From Halobacteriales archaeon YIM A00013 (GTDB taxonomy: Archaea > Halobacteriota > Halobacteria > Halobacteriales > Haloarculaceae), in the NCBI GenBank assembly GCA_025041195.1, contig JAKCFM010000001.1:1674001-1738000 (forward strand): DNA of 64,000 nt, read 5' to 3'. The position numbers were made by a program, and so were the translations under genes. Positions within the stretch are counted from its first letter, which is position 1. Each line of letters opens with the position of its first letter. The notes beneath the pieces were generated by a model. The model was given only the letters and a program-made list of their open reading frames with translations. It made no database searches and was not told the DNA's origin. Positions 22,310 to 31,926 of the stretch are shown one piece after another.

Positions 22310-25135
22310 CTACCAGAACGCCTTCGTTCTGGCATACTGCTGCTCCTGGGCGAGAATATCCCGGTAGAAATCGTCCTCGTTCTCGCGGAGCTTCGCAATA
22401 ATTCGCGCGGCGTTGTGCGGCCCGACACCCCGAGCAGCGAGCGCAATCACTGCCTGCTTACCGTGGGCTTGCACCAGACTCGCGGACTGATAGGCCCGCT
22501 TTGTCATCTTCTCCTGCTCGTCATCCTTCTCGTTTGCTGTCACCGCATCGATCACGTCATCCGCCCACGGATTGAGCGCGGCGATCTGCGTCGATTCACA
22601 GAGCGGACACTGTGGCTGCTCGCGAACACGTTTGACAGACTGTTTCCGCTCGAACTCCTGGCAATGAAGACAGAACAACAGAATCCGATCCTCCTGAATC
22701 CGCTCTTTGACCGTCTGAATAACGCTCGCATCAGCGTTCTCTGGCGTGAGTAACTCCCGTTTCGAGGATCGACCACCAGTCCCGATTGGCGTCCGTCCGG
22801 AAACGGTCTCGACGCCGAGCGCACCCGATTGAATGCGTTCCAACACGTCAGCCGTCCGTTCCACGTCGAGCTCCTCGTATAACACCGCACGGACGGCTTC
22901 ATCATACACCGGCGTCTCTGACAGCGCATCGAGCAACCGAGTGCGACCGATTGAGCCCGATCCACGCCAGCGCTTGAGCGCACCAAACTTGCCGGCAACC
23001 TGCGCGAGCATGAACTTCAACACATCCGAATTTTTCAACGCGAGCTCGATGATACCGGCGACGTGGGCTGGCTCGGTCGTTTCGAGCAGCTCCACAACCG
23101 TATCCCGACTGACGCCACGCGGCAGCTCGAATTCGATCCGATACGGATCGGTGTCCATCCCAACGGAAGAGCCGGTCTGCTGGCCAATCAATGCGGAAAG
23201 CACCCGACCAAGCGTCTCATTGACCGTGTGACCGAAACAGGCGTTGAGTACCATCTCGCGACCACGGGACTCAATGACGAGCGTGTTGGCGTCGGGGAGC
23301 GCCTGCGTGTGTCGCTCTAGCTGTTTGAGCGCCTGCCCTGCAGTGTGGTCATCCGTCAGATACCGTTCACAGAGCCACGCTGCAACCGCCTCCATCGATT
23401 CACCCGCGTCGAACTGGTCCCGGAGGGCCCGCCTGAGTGAACCAACATCCTGCGCGACGGCGTACGGCACCGGAATCTCCTTGCCGGTCCAGGAGGGCAC
23501 CTCACCGCCCGGATCCTCGATCGGTGACACCGTCACCGATCCGTCCTCCTCATCAACCTCCACGATCCGCCACATCTCACCCTGCTGAATGAACACCTCG
23601 CCCGGCTCTGCAAAATTGACGACGAACTTCTCATCCAGCGTGCCAATCTGGCGACCGCTCGCCACGTCGTCAACGGCGAACGTCTCTTCGTCAGGGATCA
23701 TCGAGAGATTCTCATAAAAATACTGCCACGTGCCGCCGGATTTTTCAAGCCGGTCGGCGGACTCCTCAAGCCAGATGAGCCGATTGTTCGACAGCTCGCG
23801 AACGATCTCCCGGAACGTCGACTCATCGAGCGACGCAAACGGGTACGCGCGGGTGATGATCTCATACGCACGCCGAGCACTGATCTCGCCGTGACCCATC
23901 AACAGCCCGGTGATCTGATTGGCAACCGTATCGAGACTCCCCTCGTGGATTGGCGTCGGCTCGACTGCACCGCGTTTTGCTCGCTCGGCGATCACGAGCG
24001 CCTCGAAGGTATCGTCCGGCCGTGTTGTGATGATTGTTCCGTGCGAGCGCTCGTCTCGATGATGGCCAGCCCGGCCAACCCGCTGGAGCAATCTGGAGAC
24101 CTCCCGCGGGCTGGAATACTGTATCACGTGATCAATCCGACCCACGTCGATACCGAGCTCCATCGAAGAGGTACACAACAGCGCATCGAGTTCGCCGGCT
24201 TTGAACCGGTTTTCAACGTCGATACGCGCCCGTTTCGAGAGCGAGCCGTGGTGAACGCCAATGTTGGCGTCGATCGCTTTGAACCGCGAACCGAGCGCTT
24301 CTGCCGTCTGTCTGGTGTTGACGAAAATGAGCGTCGACTCGTTTGCCGCGACGATCTCATCCATCGCGCGGACGTGACTTGCCACGTCGGCTTCCGTCAT
24401 CAGCTGGCCGGCGAGTCGTTCGTCCTCTGACGTGATTTCAGGCGTCGTAACCGTGAGCGAAAGATCACTCCCGGCATTAATCTCGACGATTGATACGGGG
24501 CGATTGCCGGTCAGAAACGCGCCAACGGTGTCGGGATCGCCAACGGTCGCCGAAAGCCCAATCCGCTGGCTCTGGCCCGCGAGATCGCGGAGGCGCTCCA
24601 GCGCAATCGAGAGCTGCGCACCGCGCTTCGAATCAGCGAGTTCGTGGACCTCATCGACGACAACGTGGTCGACCGTCGACAGCGCACGACGGAGCTTCGA
24701 GCCAGTGAGCATCGCCTGGACGGTCTCTGGCGTGGTAACGAGCACGTCCGGGGGATCGTTCGCCTGTTGGGTTCGGCGATATCGGGTCGTATCACCGTGA
24801 CGAACGTCGATGTCGAGATCGAGTTCATCACCCCACCAGTCCAGTCGATCGCGCATGTCCCGGTTGAGCGCGCGCAAGGGTGTGATATAGAGCGCACCGA
24901 TCCCTTCACGGTCGCCTGCGTCCACGAGCGCATCGAACACCGGGAGCATCGCGGTTTCGGTTTTGCCAGTGCCAGTGGGAGCAATGATGAGCGCGTGGGC
25001 GCCAGTCGCAAGCACCGGAATAGCGCGTTGCTGGGGTTCCGTTGGCGTCTGAAAGCCGCGTTCAGAAAGCACTGCGCGAACCGTCGGCCCCAACTCCGTA
25101 AACGCATCCACCCCGCCACCAGACTGGCGATCCAT
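22310..25135 (-). CDS. Lhr-like superfamily 2 ATP-dependent helicase
   Basis: 941 aa. The RecA1 domain has Q-motif residues in TPTEPQQRAIP, Walker A APTGTGKTE, DEVHEL (motif II) and SATVGDP (motif III). RecA2 carries FVNTRQTAEAL and the motif VI region QRVGRAGHHRDE. A winged-helix and Lhr-core (DUF1998/DEAD-assoc-like) region follows. The C-terminus has a CLHC...CPLC zinc pair (about residues 835-865) and a helix-hairpin-helix-like end, AARGVGPHNAARII. Lhr-core helicases unwind branched DNA and are linked to repair. The start at 25133-25135 (MDRQSGGG) is preferred over upstream in-frame codons. Confidence 0.88.
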   Translation of the reverse strand: MDRQSGGGVDAFTELGPTVRAVLSERGFQTPTEPQQRAIPVLATGAHALIIAPTGTGKTETAMLPVFDALVDAGDREGIGALYITPLRALNRDMRDRLDWWGDELDLDIDVRHGDTTRYRRTQQANDPPDVLVTTPETVQAMLTGSKLRRALSTVDHVVVDEVHELADSKRGAQLSIALERLRDLAGQSQRIGLSATVGDPDTVGAFLTGNRPVSIVEINAGSDLSLTVTTPEITSEDERLAGQLMTEADVASHVRAMDEIVAANESTLIFVNTRQTAEALGSRFKAIDANIGVHHGSLSKRARIDVENRFKAGELDALLCTSSMELGIDVGRIDHVIQYSSPREVSRLLQRVGRAGHHRDERSHGTIITTRPDDTFEALVIAERAKRGAVEPTPIHEGSLDTVANQITGLLMGHGEISARRAYEIITRAYPFASLDESTFREIVRELSNNRLIWLEESADRLEKSGGTWQYFYENLSMIPDEETFAVDDVASGRQIGTLDEKFVVNFAEPGEVFIQQGEMWRIVEVDEEDGSVTVSPIEDPGGEVPSWTGKEIPVPYAVAQDVGSLRRALRDQFDAGESMEAVAAWLCERYLTDDHTAGQALKQLERHTQALPDANTLVIESRGREMVLNACFGHTVNETLGRVLSALIGQQTGSSVGMDTDPYRIEFELPRGVSRDTVVELLETTEPAHVAGIIELALKNSDVLKFMLAQVAGKFGALKRWRGSGSIGRTRLLDALSETPVYDEAVRAVLYEELDVERTADVLERIQSGALGVETVSGRTPIGTGGRSSKRELLTPENADASVIQTVKERIQEDRILLFCLHCQEFERKQSVKRVREQPQCPLCESTQIAALNPWADDVIDAVTANEKDDEQEKMTKRAYQSASLVQAHGKQAVIALAARGVGPHNAARIIAKLRENEDDFYRDILAQEQQYARTKAFW

Positions 25136-25204
25136 CACAGTTACTAGTCGAAGGAATCGATTAAGCCTCACGCGGTGTGTGTCAGCAGTCCACCAGATTG
25201 GGAC

Positions 25205-25879
25205 TCAGCCCTCTGGGAGCGGTTCGATCGCTCCACGGCGACCATTGAGAATCGAAAACTGCTCATCACGATCGCGTTCGAGCCAGTAGAGCAGCCGTTC
25301 GGCCCAGTCGAGCTTTCGACGTTTGATCGAAGCAACCGATGGGTCTTCGAATGACCAGCCAGCGAACTCAAGTTGTCCTGCGCCACAGTGATCGACGATG
25401 AACGCGGCGCGATCACCATCGGTGAACCCGCCAACGTTACACAACGGGGCAACCGGCCGGGCCTGAGTCGTTCCGAGGACGTTTTGTTGATCCATCAACG
25501 GCACATACTGGGAAAGCTGCTCCTGGTTATCACCATGCGCCGCAACTGCGACCGGTACACCCTCGGTGGTGAGTTTGACGACGCGTTCGGGATCAGTGTC
25601 GAGATCGGTGACGACGAGATCGATTGGCATCTCGTCTGAGACGTGTCTGAGGCCACTACCGGCGACGACAAGCCGCTCGGTGTCGTCCAGTGCGATCGTC
25701 TCAGCGAGCGGGCCACCGCCGACGAGGAGGACCGTCTCCGCCGTGAAGTCCAGTCGCTCCGCTTCGAATTCGGTGCACACTGTTGCGAGGTGATCGCGTG
25801 CGCGACGATCCGCACTCTGGTCGTAGCCAAAGGCCTCGCAGATGGCGGTGTAAATCGGCTCCCATCGCTCGAATTCCAT
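25205..25879 (-). CDS. MptE-like 6-hydroxymethylpterin diphosphokinase (DUF115)
   Basis: 224 aa. VLLVGGGPL (about 49-57) is followed by LVVAGSGLRHV and DLVVTDLDTDPE (about 80-92), the Asp-rich nucleotide-binding region typical of archaeal DUF115/MptE. These enzymes diphosphorylate 6-hydroxymethyl-7,8-dihydropterin for tetrahydrofolate or methanopterin synthesis. LCNVGGFTDGDRAAF and a terminal KRRKLDWAERLLYWL are also conserved. The ATG at 25877-25879 is preferred; longer frames upstream run into the divergent PAP2 gene. Confidence 0.8.
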   Translation of the reverse strand: MEFERWEPIYTAICEAFGYDQSADRRARDHLATVCTEFEAERLDFTAETVLLVGGGPLAETIALDDTERLVVAGSGLRHVSDEMPIDLVVTDLDTDPERVVKLTTEGVPVAVAAHGDNQEQLSQYVPLMDQQNVLGTTQARPVAPLCNVGGFTDGDRAAFIVDHCGAGQLEFAGWSFEDPSVASIKRRKLDWAERLLYWLERDRDEQFSILNGRRGAIEPLPEG

Positions 25880-26024
25880 CAGTGGGCCGTTAGTAGTCAC
25901 TACCAATAGGGCGTCCGATCCAGCGGTCAACTCCCAAACCAAAACCTCTACACCGATCAGTGACGTTTTTCTCTCACGAACAGGGGGTCGGTCGGCGAGT
26001 CGGTGGCAGGCCGGACAAGAAACG

Positions 26025-26747
26025 ATGACCAGGGGACTCGGGGTAGTTGTCGACGGTTCGCACCTTCCAGAGTGGCTCATCACCCTCGCTGGGGTAGTGA
26101 CACAGCTCGGCGATCTCTGGTTTGTGCTGGCTATCGTGATTGTGGTGATTCTCATGGGAACCAGACAGAACCGAATGACACGAACCCCCATCGAAGACAG
26201 CGCGTTCTTGCTCGCACTCGGGCTCGGTGCGTTTGCTCTCACTATCATTCTCAAGGCGGCGTTCGCGCTGCCACGGCCACCCGGCGCTACGTCGGCGGTG
26301 ATCCCGGTGTGGGTTCCCCCACCAACGGCTGGCATCTACGAATCGTTCGTGACGGCCAGTGGCTTTGGCTTTCCGAGCGGTCACGCGCTGAAATCCACGG
26401 CCGTCTATGGCGGGGCTGCTCTCCTCTTTCGTGATGTGGCACGGCGACGAATTCGTATCCTCGCCGCCACGACCATCGTGGGGCTCATTGGTGGCTCTCG
26501 AATCATTCTCGGCGTCCACTACACGATCGACGTGCTCGTCGGCACCGTCTGCGGTGTGCTCTTTCTCTGGGCGATGTGGACGTCGACACGTCGCTCACCC
26601 CGGCGTGCGCTGGGAGTAACGGCCGGCCTCGGGGTTGTGGCGACGGTCGTCACACTGGATTCGAACGCAGTATTGGTCGTCGGTGGAGCGGCGATCGCGC
26701 TGGTCGCCTGGCGATACTGGCGCTCGCAGCAAGCCACGCAGGGGTGA
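26025..26747 (+). CDS. PAP2-family membrane phosphatase
   Basis: 240 aa with six or more hydrophobic helices. The three phosphatase signatures are visible: KAAFALPRP (about 82-90), FPSGH (about 114-118) and SRIILGVHYTIDVLVG (about 153-168). Members dephosphorylate phosphatidic acid or polyprenyl diphosphates at the membrane. A role in recycling the dolichyl carrier for N-glycans is plausible but not shown. It is adjacent to a methyltransferase gene 32 nt downstream. Confidence 0.85.
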   Translation: MTRGLGVVVDGSHLPEWLITLAGVVTQLGDLWFVLAIVIVVILMGTRQNRMTRTPIEDSAFLLALGLGAFALTIILKAAFALPRPPGATSAVIPVWVPPPTAGIYESFVTASGFGFPSGHALKSTAVYGGAALLFRDVARRRIRILAATTIVGLIGGSRIILGVHYTIDVLVGTVCGVLFLWAMWTSTRRSPRRALGVTAGLGVVATVVTLDSNAVLVVGGAAIALVAWRYWRSQQATQG

Positions 26748-26778
26748 AGTGGACGTATATGGTCGTTCGAGCGGTAGC

Positions 26779-27339
26779 ATGACCATGGGATTTCACACCT
26801 ACGACATCGAAAACGCAGCAGCAATGAACGATTCCGATCGGTTTCGATTCTGCTCGATCGAAGAGCTGCTCGGGCTGTTCGAACCCGGAGGAACAGTTGC
26901 GGATCTCGGCAGCGGAACCGGGTTTTTCACCCAGCACGTTGCAGCGCACGCCGATCGGCTCATTGCGATCGACATCCAGCCAGCCATGCACGAGTGGTTC
27001 CGACGAGAGGGCCTCCCCGCAAACGTTGATCTACTGACAGCTCCGATCGGTTCGCTTGGCCTTGCCGATGACGCTCTCGATGGGGCGGTTTCGACGTTCA
27101 CCTTCCACGAGTTCAACAGCCAGTCGGCAATCGACGAGCTGGCTCGGACGATCCGTCCTGGCGGGCAGATTGCGATCGTCGACTGGACGGCCACCGGACC
27201 CGGTGCAGAGGGACCACCCACCGACCACCGCTACTCGCTCGCAGAGGCGACTGCGGCAGTGGCTGACCAGCCGTTCACGGTCGAAGTGGCGAGCGAGCGC
27301 GATGAGACGTTTGCAATTGGCCTCCGTCGAGACGCCTAG
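26779..27339 (+). CDS. Class I SAM-dependent methyltransferase
   Basis: 186 aa. VADLGSGTGFFTQHVA (about 39-54) is motif I, LIAIDIQPAMHEW gives the acidic ribose-binding residue, and ELARTIRPGGQIAIVDW is motif post-III. The layout is UbiE/Methyltransf_11-like. The substrate is unknown. Start at 26779; a second ATG two codons later is equally possible. The stop overlaps the end of the convergent gene by 4 nt. Confidence 0.8.
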   Translation: MTMGFHTYDIENAAAMNDSDRFRFCSIEELLGLFEPGGTVADLGSGTGFFTQHVAAHADRLIAIDIQPAMHEWFRREGLPANVDLLTAPIGSLGLADDALDGAVSTFTFHEFNSQSAIDELARTIRPGGQIAIVDWTATGPGAEGPPTDHRYSLAEATAAVADQPFTVEVASERDETFAIGLRRDA

Positions 27340-27791
27340 AACTCTGGAAGATCGTCTGGAGGCTCGTAATCGGACTCCCAGTCGATATACTCCGCTTCGA
27401 GCACGTCACAGACCTCCTGTCCGAACTCCGTGAGCGTTGCGTTGATCGTCGAAACGGTCTCCCAGGAATCAATCGCTGGGTGGATCTCGCGTTCGCGCCA
27501 GTCCTCTGGCAGTCCAGGGGCGTGATAGCCAACCCGGTCGGCAAAGCTGTCCCAGAAGAAATCGAACTCGGCGAACAGCGCAAGATCGGTGGCAATTTCG
27601 AACGTCTCCTCATCCATCGAGGTGTCCTGCGCCCACCGGTCAAACGCTCGTTCCCAGGCCCCCTCGACGAGAAACGATTCGAGCTCATCGCGCCGATACT
27701 CCTCCCCCATCACGGTCGCGTCCTCGTACGCGTCGGGATCGAGCGCCGTTTCGAGATCGGGTGGATCAGGCAGCGCAAACGTGTCGCTCAT
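27336..27791 (-). CDS. Conserved haloarchaeal hypothetical protein, 151 aa
   Basis: Very acidic, mostly helical soluble protein with several Trp/Tyr residues (for example FDFFWDSFADRVGYHAPGL and IDWESDYEPPDDLPEF at the end). There are no cysteines and no catalytic motif. It lies 35 nt downstream of FlpA on the same strand, so it may be co-transcribed with the C/D-box RNP genes. The ATG at 27789-27791 is preferred over an upstream frame start at 27830 that would overlap flpA. Confidence 0.65.
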   Translation of the reverse strand: MSDTFALPDPPDLETALDPDAYEDATVMGEEYRRDELESFLVEGAWERAFDRWAQDTSMDEETFEIATDLALFAEFDFFWDSFADRVGYHAPGLPEDWREREIHPAIDSWETVSTINATLTEFGQEVCDVLEAEYIDWESDYEPPDDLPEF

Positions 27792-27826
27792 ACGCGTCGT
27801 TCGAGGGGCGTAGAAATAAATGGGCC

Positions 27827-28456
27827 TCACTCAGGCGTGGCAATAACCGCAAGATGGTCGTCGTGAAACGGATCGAGACGCTCGGTCTCCAGCACTGAAT
27901 ACCCCTCCAGGCGATCGAGAAACCGATCGAAAACCGTCTCAGGATCGGCCGTCACGTCTTCGCTACGGGCCTTCACCACTGCGAGCAATCGGCCGTCGTC
28001 CGACAGAAACTGTCGATTTGCGTTCGCGACCTGGGCCTGATCTCGCGTCGCCACATCCTGGACGATCACGTCAACGGGTTCGACGACGTGTGCGTACTCC
28101 GACGGTGATCTGGCGTCTTCGAGCAGGACGAAGAGGTTGGGCCGTTCGGCAGCAACCTCCAACAGATCGGCAACCGGACGAGCTGCGAACTCAACGGCAT
28201 ACGTTGGCCCGGCGAAATCCGCCACATGACTCACGGTCGTTCCGGCAGCTGCACCGAGATACAGCACAGTTTCGCCCCCTTCGAGCCCGGTGTCCATCCC
28301 GCGCTCGAACATCGCCCCGAGCTTTGAGCGTCGTACGTCCCAGGCGCGCCACCCCTCGCTCGTTGGCTCACCGTACACTGGTGGCCCCTCGGTGACGAGT
28401 CGGTCCGACCCTTCGATCGTTCGATAGGTAACGCCCGACGGGAGGCGGTCACTCAT
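27827..28456 (-). CDS. flpA: Fibrillarin-like 2'-O-methyltransferase FlpA
   Basis: 209 aa, the catalytic subunit of archaeal box C/D sRNPs that methylates the 2'-OH of rRNA and tRNA guided by sRNAs. The N-terminal beta domain is followed by the SAM motif VLYLGAAAGTTVSHVAD (64-80), the acidic motif YAVEFAARP and DVIVQDVATRDQ. ARSEDVT carries the catalytic-region residues. The start at 28454-28456 overlaps the 3' end of nop5 by 8 nt, the usual archaeal arrangement for coordinated synthesis of partners. Confidence 0.93.
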   Translation of the reverse strand: MSDRLPSGVTYRTIEGSDRLVTEGPPVYGEPTSEGWRAWDVRRSKLGAMFERGMDTGLEGGETVLYLGAAAGTTVSHVADFAGPTYAVEFAARPVADLLEVAAERPNLFVLLEDARSPSEYAHVVEPVDVIVQDVATRDQAQVANANRQFLSDDGRLLAVVKARSEDVTADPETVFDRFLDRLEGYSVLETERLDPFHDDHLAVIATPE

Positions 28457-29321
28457 CGCCGTCACCCCGTGATTGAATCGTCGCAATGCGTTCGTCAAGC
28501 TCGGCCTGCAGTGATGGCCGGCGGTCGCCCGCGTAATGATCAATTCTGGCGGCTATTGCGAGCTTTCCAGCCAGCGCTCTGGCCGCCGATCCGCGTAGGG
28601 ATGGCTCAGTGCCCGAAACGTATTCGTGAACGAAAATGACGCCGTGTTTCGGCGAACTGCCCCGTCCGGCGAGATGCGCGAACAGCGCATCCTCAGCACC
28701 GAGCACCTGAATCGTCCCGCTCGGTTGTTTTGCGAGGGCTTCAAGGCCGCCAGCGAGCGCGATCAGCCGCGCCCCAAGAACCGGCCCCGCCAGCATCGAG
28801 AGATTCGGCGCGACGGTGGGCATCGATTTCTCGATGGTTTCGCGGAGCGCAGTTGCTTCGTCATCGAGCGACACCACCTGTTCTGCGAGCGACACCAGGC
28901 GCTCGTCGGTCGCGGCGGCGATTGCATCATCCGTTTGTGTTGGTGAGCGCGACAACAGCTCGCGAGCGCCATCAATCCCTGAAACCGGCGTATCCGTTGT
29001 CGACGACCAGGCACTCACGCGCTCGGCCAGCTCATTCGCCACTCGCTCGGTGTCGTCCATCGCACGAATGCAGTGAATCAACCGCTGATCGTCAGTTCGC
29101 TCGCGCCGGCGCACCTGTGCGCGGGCGGTGGCCTGTGTCGCAGCATGGAGCAGTTCGTAGTACGAAGACTGATCGGGAACAACACCCGACTCGATCGAAC
29201 GCGACGGCCAGTCGGCCGGTTCGTTGGCGCTGCCATCGGCGATCGCTCCGACGTACGTTTCGGGATCGCCGGGTGACACCGACGAAAACCAACCCCGGTC
29301 GCTCCCCCGATCTGCGTTCAT
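28449..29321 (-). CDS. nop5: C/D-box RNP protein Nop5 (Nop56/58-like)
   Basis: 290 aa. A short N-terminal fibrillarin-binding domain and a coiled-coil (about 115-165) precede the Nop domain with APNLSMLAGPVLGARLIALAGG and GAEDALFAHLAGRGSSPKHGVIF, the GAxxxF-type RNA/L7Ae-binding signature. The protein bridges L7Ae-bound sRNA and FlpA. It lacks the long basic tail of eukaryotic Nop56/58. It is the first gene of the leftward nop5-flpA operon, and its start faces sufC. Confidence 0.92.
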   Translation of the reverse strand: MNADRGSDRGWFSSVSPGDPETYVGAIADGSANEPADWPSRSIESGVVPDQSSYYELLHAATQATARAQVRRRERTDDQRLIHCIRAMDDTERVANELAERVSAWSSTTDTPVSGIDGARELLSRSPTQTDDAIAAATDERLVSLAEQVVSLDDEATALRETIEKSMPTVAPNLSMLAGPVLGARLIALAGGLEALAKQPSGTIQVLGAEDALFAHLAGRGSSPKHGVIFVHEYVSGTEPSLRGSAARALAGKLAIAARIDHYAGDRRPSLQAELDERIATIQSRGDGDE

Positions 29322-29541
29322 AGCCCACCATACCACCGGCGAACCAAAGGTGTTCTCGAATCGAATGGCCCGCCCGCAGATATACAATACACATAAATTC
29401 ATACCGTAATTAACCATCAGCAGCCAGGCGGTATTTTGTATATGTGTAAATTTGATTTCTGAAAATCGAACTCTAACACGAGCGTTACGAAAAGATTATA
29501 CGCGACACGATCTGATCACAGGACAAGAAGGTGCGCACGTC

Positions 29542-30450
29542 ATGGCACAATTAGAGATCAAAAACCTTCATGCGAAGGTAAACGAAGACGGTGGAGAAGA
29601 GATTCTGAACGGCGTTGATCTCGTGGTCAACTCCGGTGAGATCCACGCGCTGATGGGTCCGAACGGGAGTGGTAAATCCACGACGGCGAAGGTCATTGCC
29701 GGTCATCCAGCCTATGAGGTCACCGACGGACAGGTGCTCATTCATCTCGATGACGACGAGTTTGGTGACGAGGAGGTCCCAGAGGACCTTCAGACGTGGG
29801 AACTGCTCGAACTTGAACCGAACGAGCGGGCTGCACTCGGCGTCTTCCTCGGCTTTCAGTATCCGGCCGAGATCGAAGGCGTGACGATGGTGAACTTCCT
29901 CCGGACGGCACTGAACGCAAAGCTCGACGAGCGCGAAGAGCTGTTCGGGGGCGATGAGTCCGAGGATGACGAAGACGATGAGGCTGGCTACGAGACCAGC
30001 CCGATGGAAGGAGCCGCGGACGAGGGCGAAATCGGTGTCGCCGAGTTCCAGCAGCTGCTCAAAGAGAAGATGGAACAGCTCGACATGGACGAGGCGTTCG
30101 CTCAGCGGTATCTGAACGCTGGCTTCTCCGGCGGGGAGAAAAAGCAAAACGAAGTCTTGCAGGCTGCGATCCTTGAGCCATCGGTTGCCGTGCTCGATGA
30201 GATCGACTCCGGACTGGATATCGACCGACTGCAGGATGTGGCGACTGGCATTAACGCACTCCGCGACGAACAGGGCGCTGGCATCTTGCAGATCACGCAC
30301 TATCAGCGCATTCTCGACTACGTCGAACCCGACCACGTGCACATTATGCTCGACGGAGAGGTCGTCATGAGCGGCGACGCGGATCTGTCGGTAAAACTCG
30401 AAGAGAAGGGATATGACTGGGTTCGCGAGGAAGTGTACGGAACAGCCTGA
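29542..30450 (+). CDS. sufC: Fe-S cluster assembly ATPase SufC
   Basis: 302 aa ABC-type ATPase. Walker A GPNGSGKSTT (39-48), signature FSGGEKKQNEVLQAA (about 197-211), Walker B AVLDEIDSGLDID and switch His in LQITHYQRIL. An acidic insertion (about 133-165, with GGDESEDDEDDEAG) makes it some 50 residues longer than bacterial SufC, a halophile-type expansion. The product drives the SufBCD scaffold for Fe-S clusters. Start at 29542 (MAQLEIKNLH); upstream in-frame codons are in the AT-rich promoter region. It heads the sufC-sufB-sufD operon. Confidence 0.93.
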   Translation: MAQLEIKNLHAKVNEDGGEEILNGVDLVVNSGEIHALMGPNGSGKSTTAKVIAGHPAYEVTDGQVLIHLDDDEFGDEEVPEDLQTWELLELEPNERAALGVFLGFQYPAEIEGVTMVNFLRTALNAKLDEREELFGGDESEDDEDDEAGYETSPMEGAADEGEIGVAEFQQLLKEKMEQLDMDEAFAQRYLNAGFSGGEKKQNEVLQAAILEPSVAVLDEIDSGLDIDRLQDVATGINALRDEQGAGILQITHYQRILDYVEPDHVHIMLDGEVVMSGDADLSVKLEEKGYDWVREEVYGTA

Positions 30451-30480
30451 TAAGTGTAGAGGACCAACAATTCACAACTA

Positions 30481-31911
30481 ATGAGCTCCGAACAAGACCA
30501 TCTCAAAGAAACCGATACGGAGGCCCGCTTCGGATTCAAAAAGGAACAGCAATCCGCGTTCCAGACCGAAAAAGGGCTGACTGAGGAGACGATTCGGCTC
30601 ATCTCCGAGGACAAGGACGAACCCGACTGGATGCTTGACCGGCGGCTCCGTGCCCTCCGGCAGTTCCACGAAATGCCGATGCCGACCGACTGGCCGGGCC
30701 AACCCGATCTCAGCGAAGTCGACATCGACGAAATCGTCCCGTACATCCGCCCGGATATCGACGCCCGTGGTGGCGTCGACGACTGGGAGGACCTGCCAGA
30801 GGAGATCCAGGACACGTTCGATAAACTCGGCATTCCCGAAGCGGAGAAGAACGCGCTTTCGGGGGTTGGTGCCCAGTACGAGTCCGAGATCGTCTATCAG
30901 AACATGCAAGAACAGTGGGAAGAGAAAGGTGTCATCTTCTGTGACATGGACAAGGCGGTCCAGGAGTACCCCGACCTCGTCGAGGAGTACTTCATGACAA
31001 AATGCGTTCCGCCAAGCGACAACAAGTTCGCAGCCCTTCACGGGGCGGTCTGGTCCGGCGGATCGTTCGTCTACGTTCCAGAGGGCGTCACGGTAGAGAT
31101 GCCAGTGCAGGCCTACTTCCGGATGAACTCCGAAGGGATGGGTCAGTTCGAGCACACGCTGATCGTTGCCGAGGAAAACAGCGAAGTCCACTACATTGAG
31201 GGCTGTTCGGCACCGAAATACTCGGCGTTCAATCTCCACTCGGGCTGTGTCGAAGTCTTCGTGAAAGACGGCGCACACGTCCAGTATTCGACCGTCCAGA
31301 ACTGGTCGAAGAACACCTACAACCTCAACACCAAGCGTGCAATCGTTGAACGCGACGCTACGATGGAGTGGGTGTCCGGATCGATGGGCTCGAAGGCGAC
31401 GATGCTCTATCCGTGTACGATTCTCAAGGGCCCGGGCGCGACGGACAACCACATCACGATCGCGTTCGCGGGCGAGGGCCAGGATATCGACACCGGCGCG
31501 AAAGTGTATCACAACGCGCCGAACACCAAGTCCACGATCGAGTCCAAATCCATCTCGAAAGACGGTGGGCGGACGAACTACCGTGGACTGGTTCACATCG
31601 CCGACGGCGCAGAAGATTCCTCGACAAGCGTCGAGTGTGACGCGCTGATGTTCGACAACGAATCGACCTCCGATACGATGCCGTACATGGAGATCGAGGA
31701 GTCGAAGGTTGACGTGGCTCACGAGGCAACCGTCGGGAAGATCGGCGACGAGGACGTCTTCTATCTGCAGTCGCGCGGACTGGACGACGACGACGCAAAG
31801 CAGATGATCGTCGCCGGCTTCATCGAGCCGATCACGGAGGAACTGCCCATCGAATACGCAGTCGAGCTCAACCGTCTCATCGAACTTGAGATGGAGGGAA
31901 GCCTCGGCTAA
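30481..31911 (+). CDS. sufB: Fe-S cluster assembly protein SufB
   Basis: 476 aa, the usual SufB length. The right-handed beta-helix core contains FVYVPEGVTVEMPVQAYFR and HYIEGCSAPKYSAFNLHSGCVEV, with several cysteines kept. The C-terminal part has MEIEESKVDVAHEATVGKIG and FYLQSRGLDDDDAKQMIVAGF, the SufB/SufD family end. It is 30 nt downstream of sufC and 15 nt upstream of sufD. Confidence 0.93.
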   Translation: MSSEQDHLKETDTEARFGFKKEQQSAFQTEKGLTEETIRLISEDKDEPDWMLDRRLRALRQFHEMPMPTDWPGQPDLSEVDIDEIVPYIRPDIDARGGVDDWEDLPEEIQDTFDKLGIPEAEKNALSGVGAQYESEIVYQNMQEQWEEKGVIFCDMDKAVQEYPDLVEEYFMTKCVPPSDNKFAALHGAVWSGGSFVYVPEGVTVEMPVQAYFRMNSEGMGQFEHTLIVAEENSEVHYIEGCSAPKYSAFNLHSGCVEVFVKDGAHVQYSTVQNWSKNTYNLNTKRAIVERDATMEWVSGSMGSKATMLYPCTILKGPGATDNHITIAFAGEGQDIDTGAKVYHNAPNTKSTIESKSISKDGGRTNYRGLVHIADGAEDSSTSVECDALMFDNESTSDTMPYMEIEESKVDVAHEATVGKIGDEDVFYLQSRGLDDDDAKQMIVAGFIEPITEELPIEYAVELNRLIELEMEGSLG

Positions 31912-31926
31912 TTTCGCTTACAATCT

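Noticed and set aside
21976-22401. 141-codon plus-strand frame running into the Lhr 3' end
   Set aside because: Low-complexity, His/Thr/Arg-rich composition, with no promoter or motif; partly antisense to the helicase.
25880-26335. N-terminal extension of the MptE-like gene across the PAP2 gene
   Set aside because: The extension lacks conservation and overlaps the divergent PAP2 coding region and promoter.
30478-31722. 414-codon minus-strand frame opposite sufB
   Set aside because: Antisense shadow of sufB; no recognisable domain.
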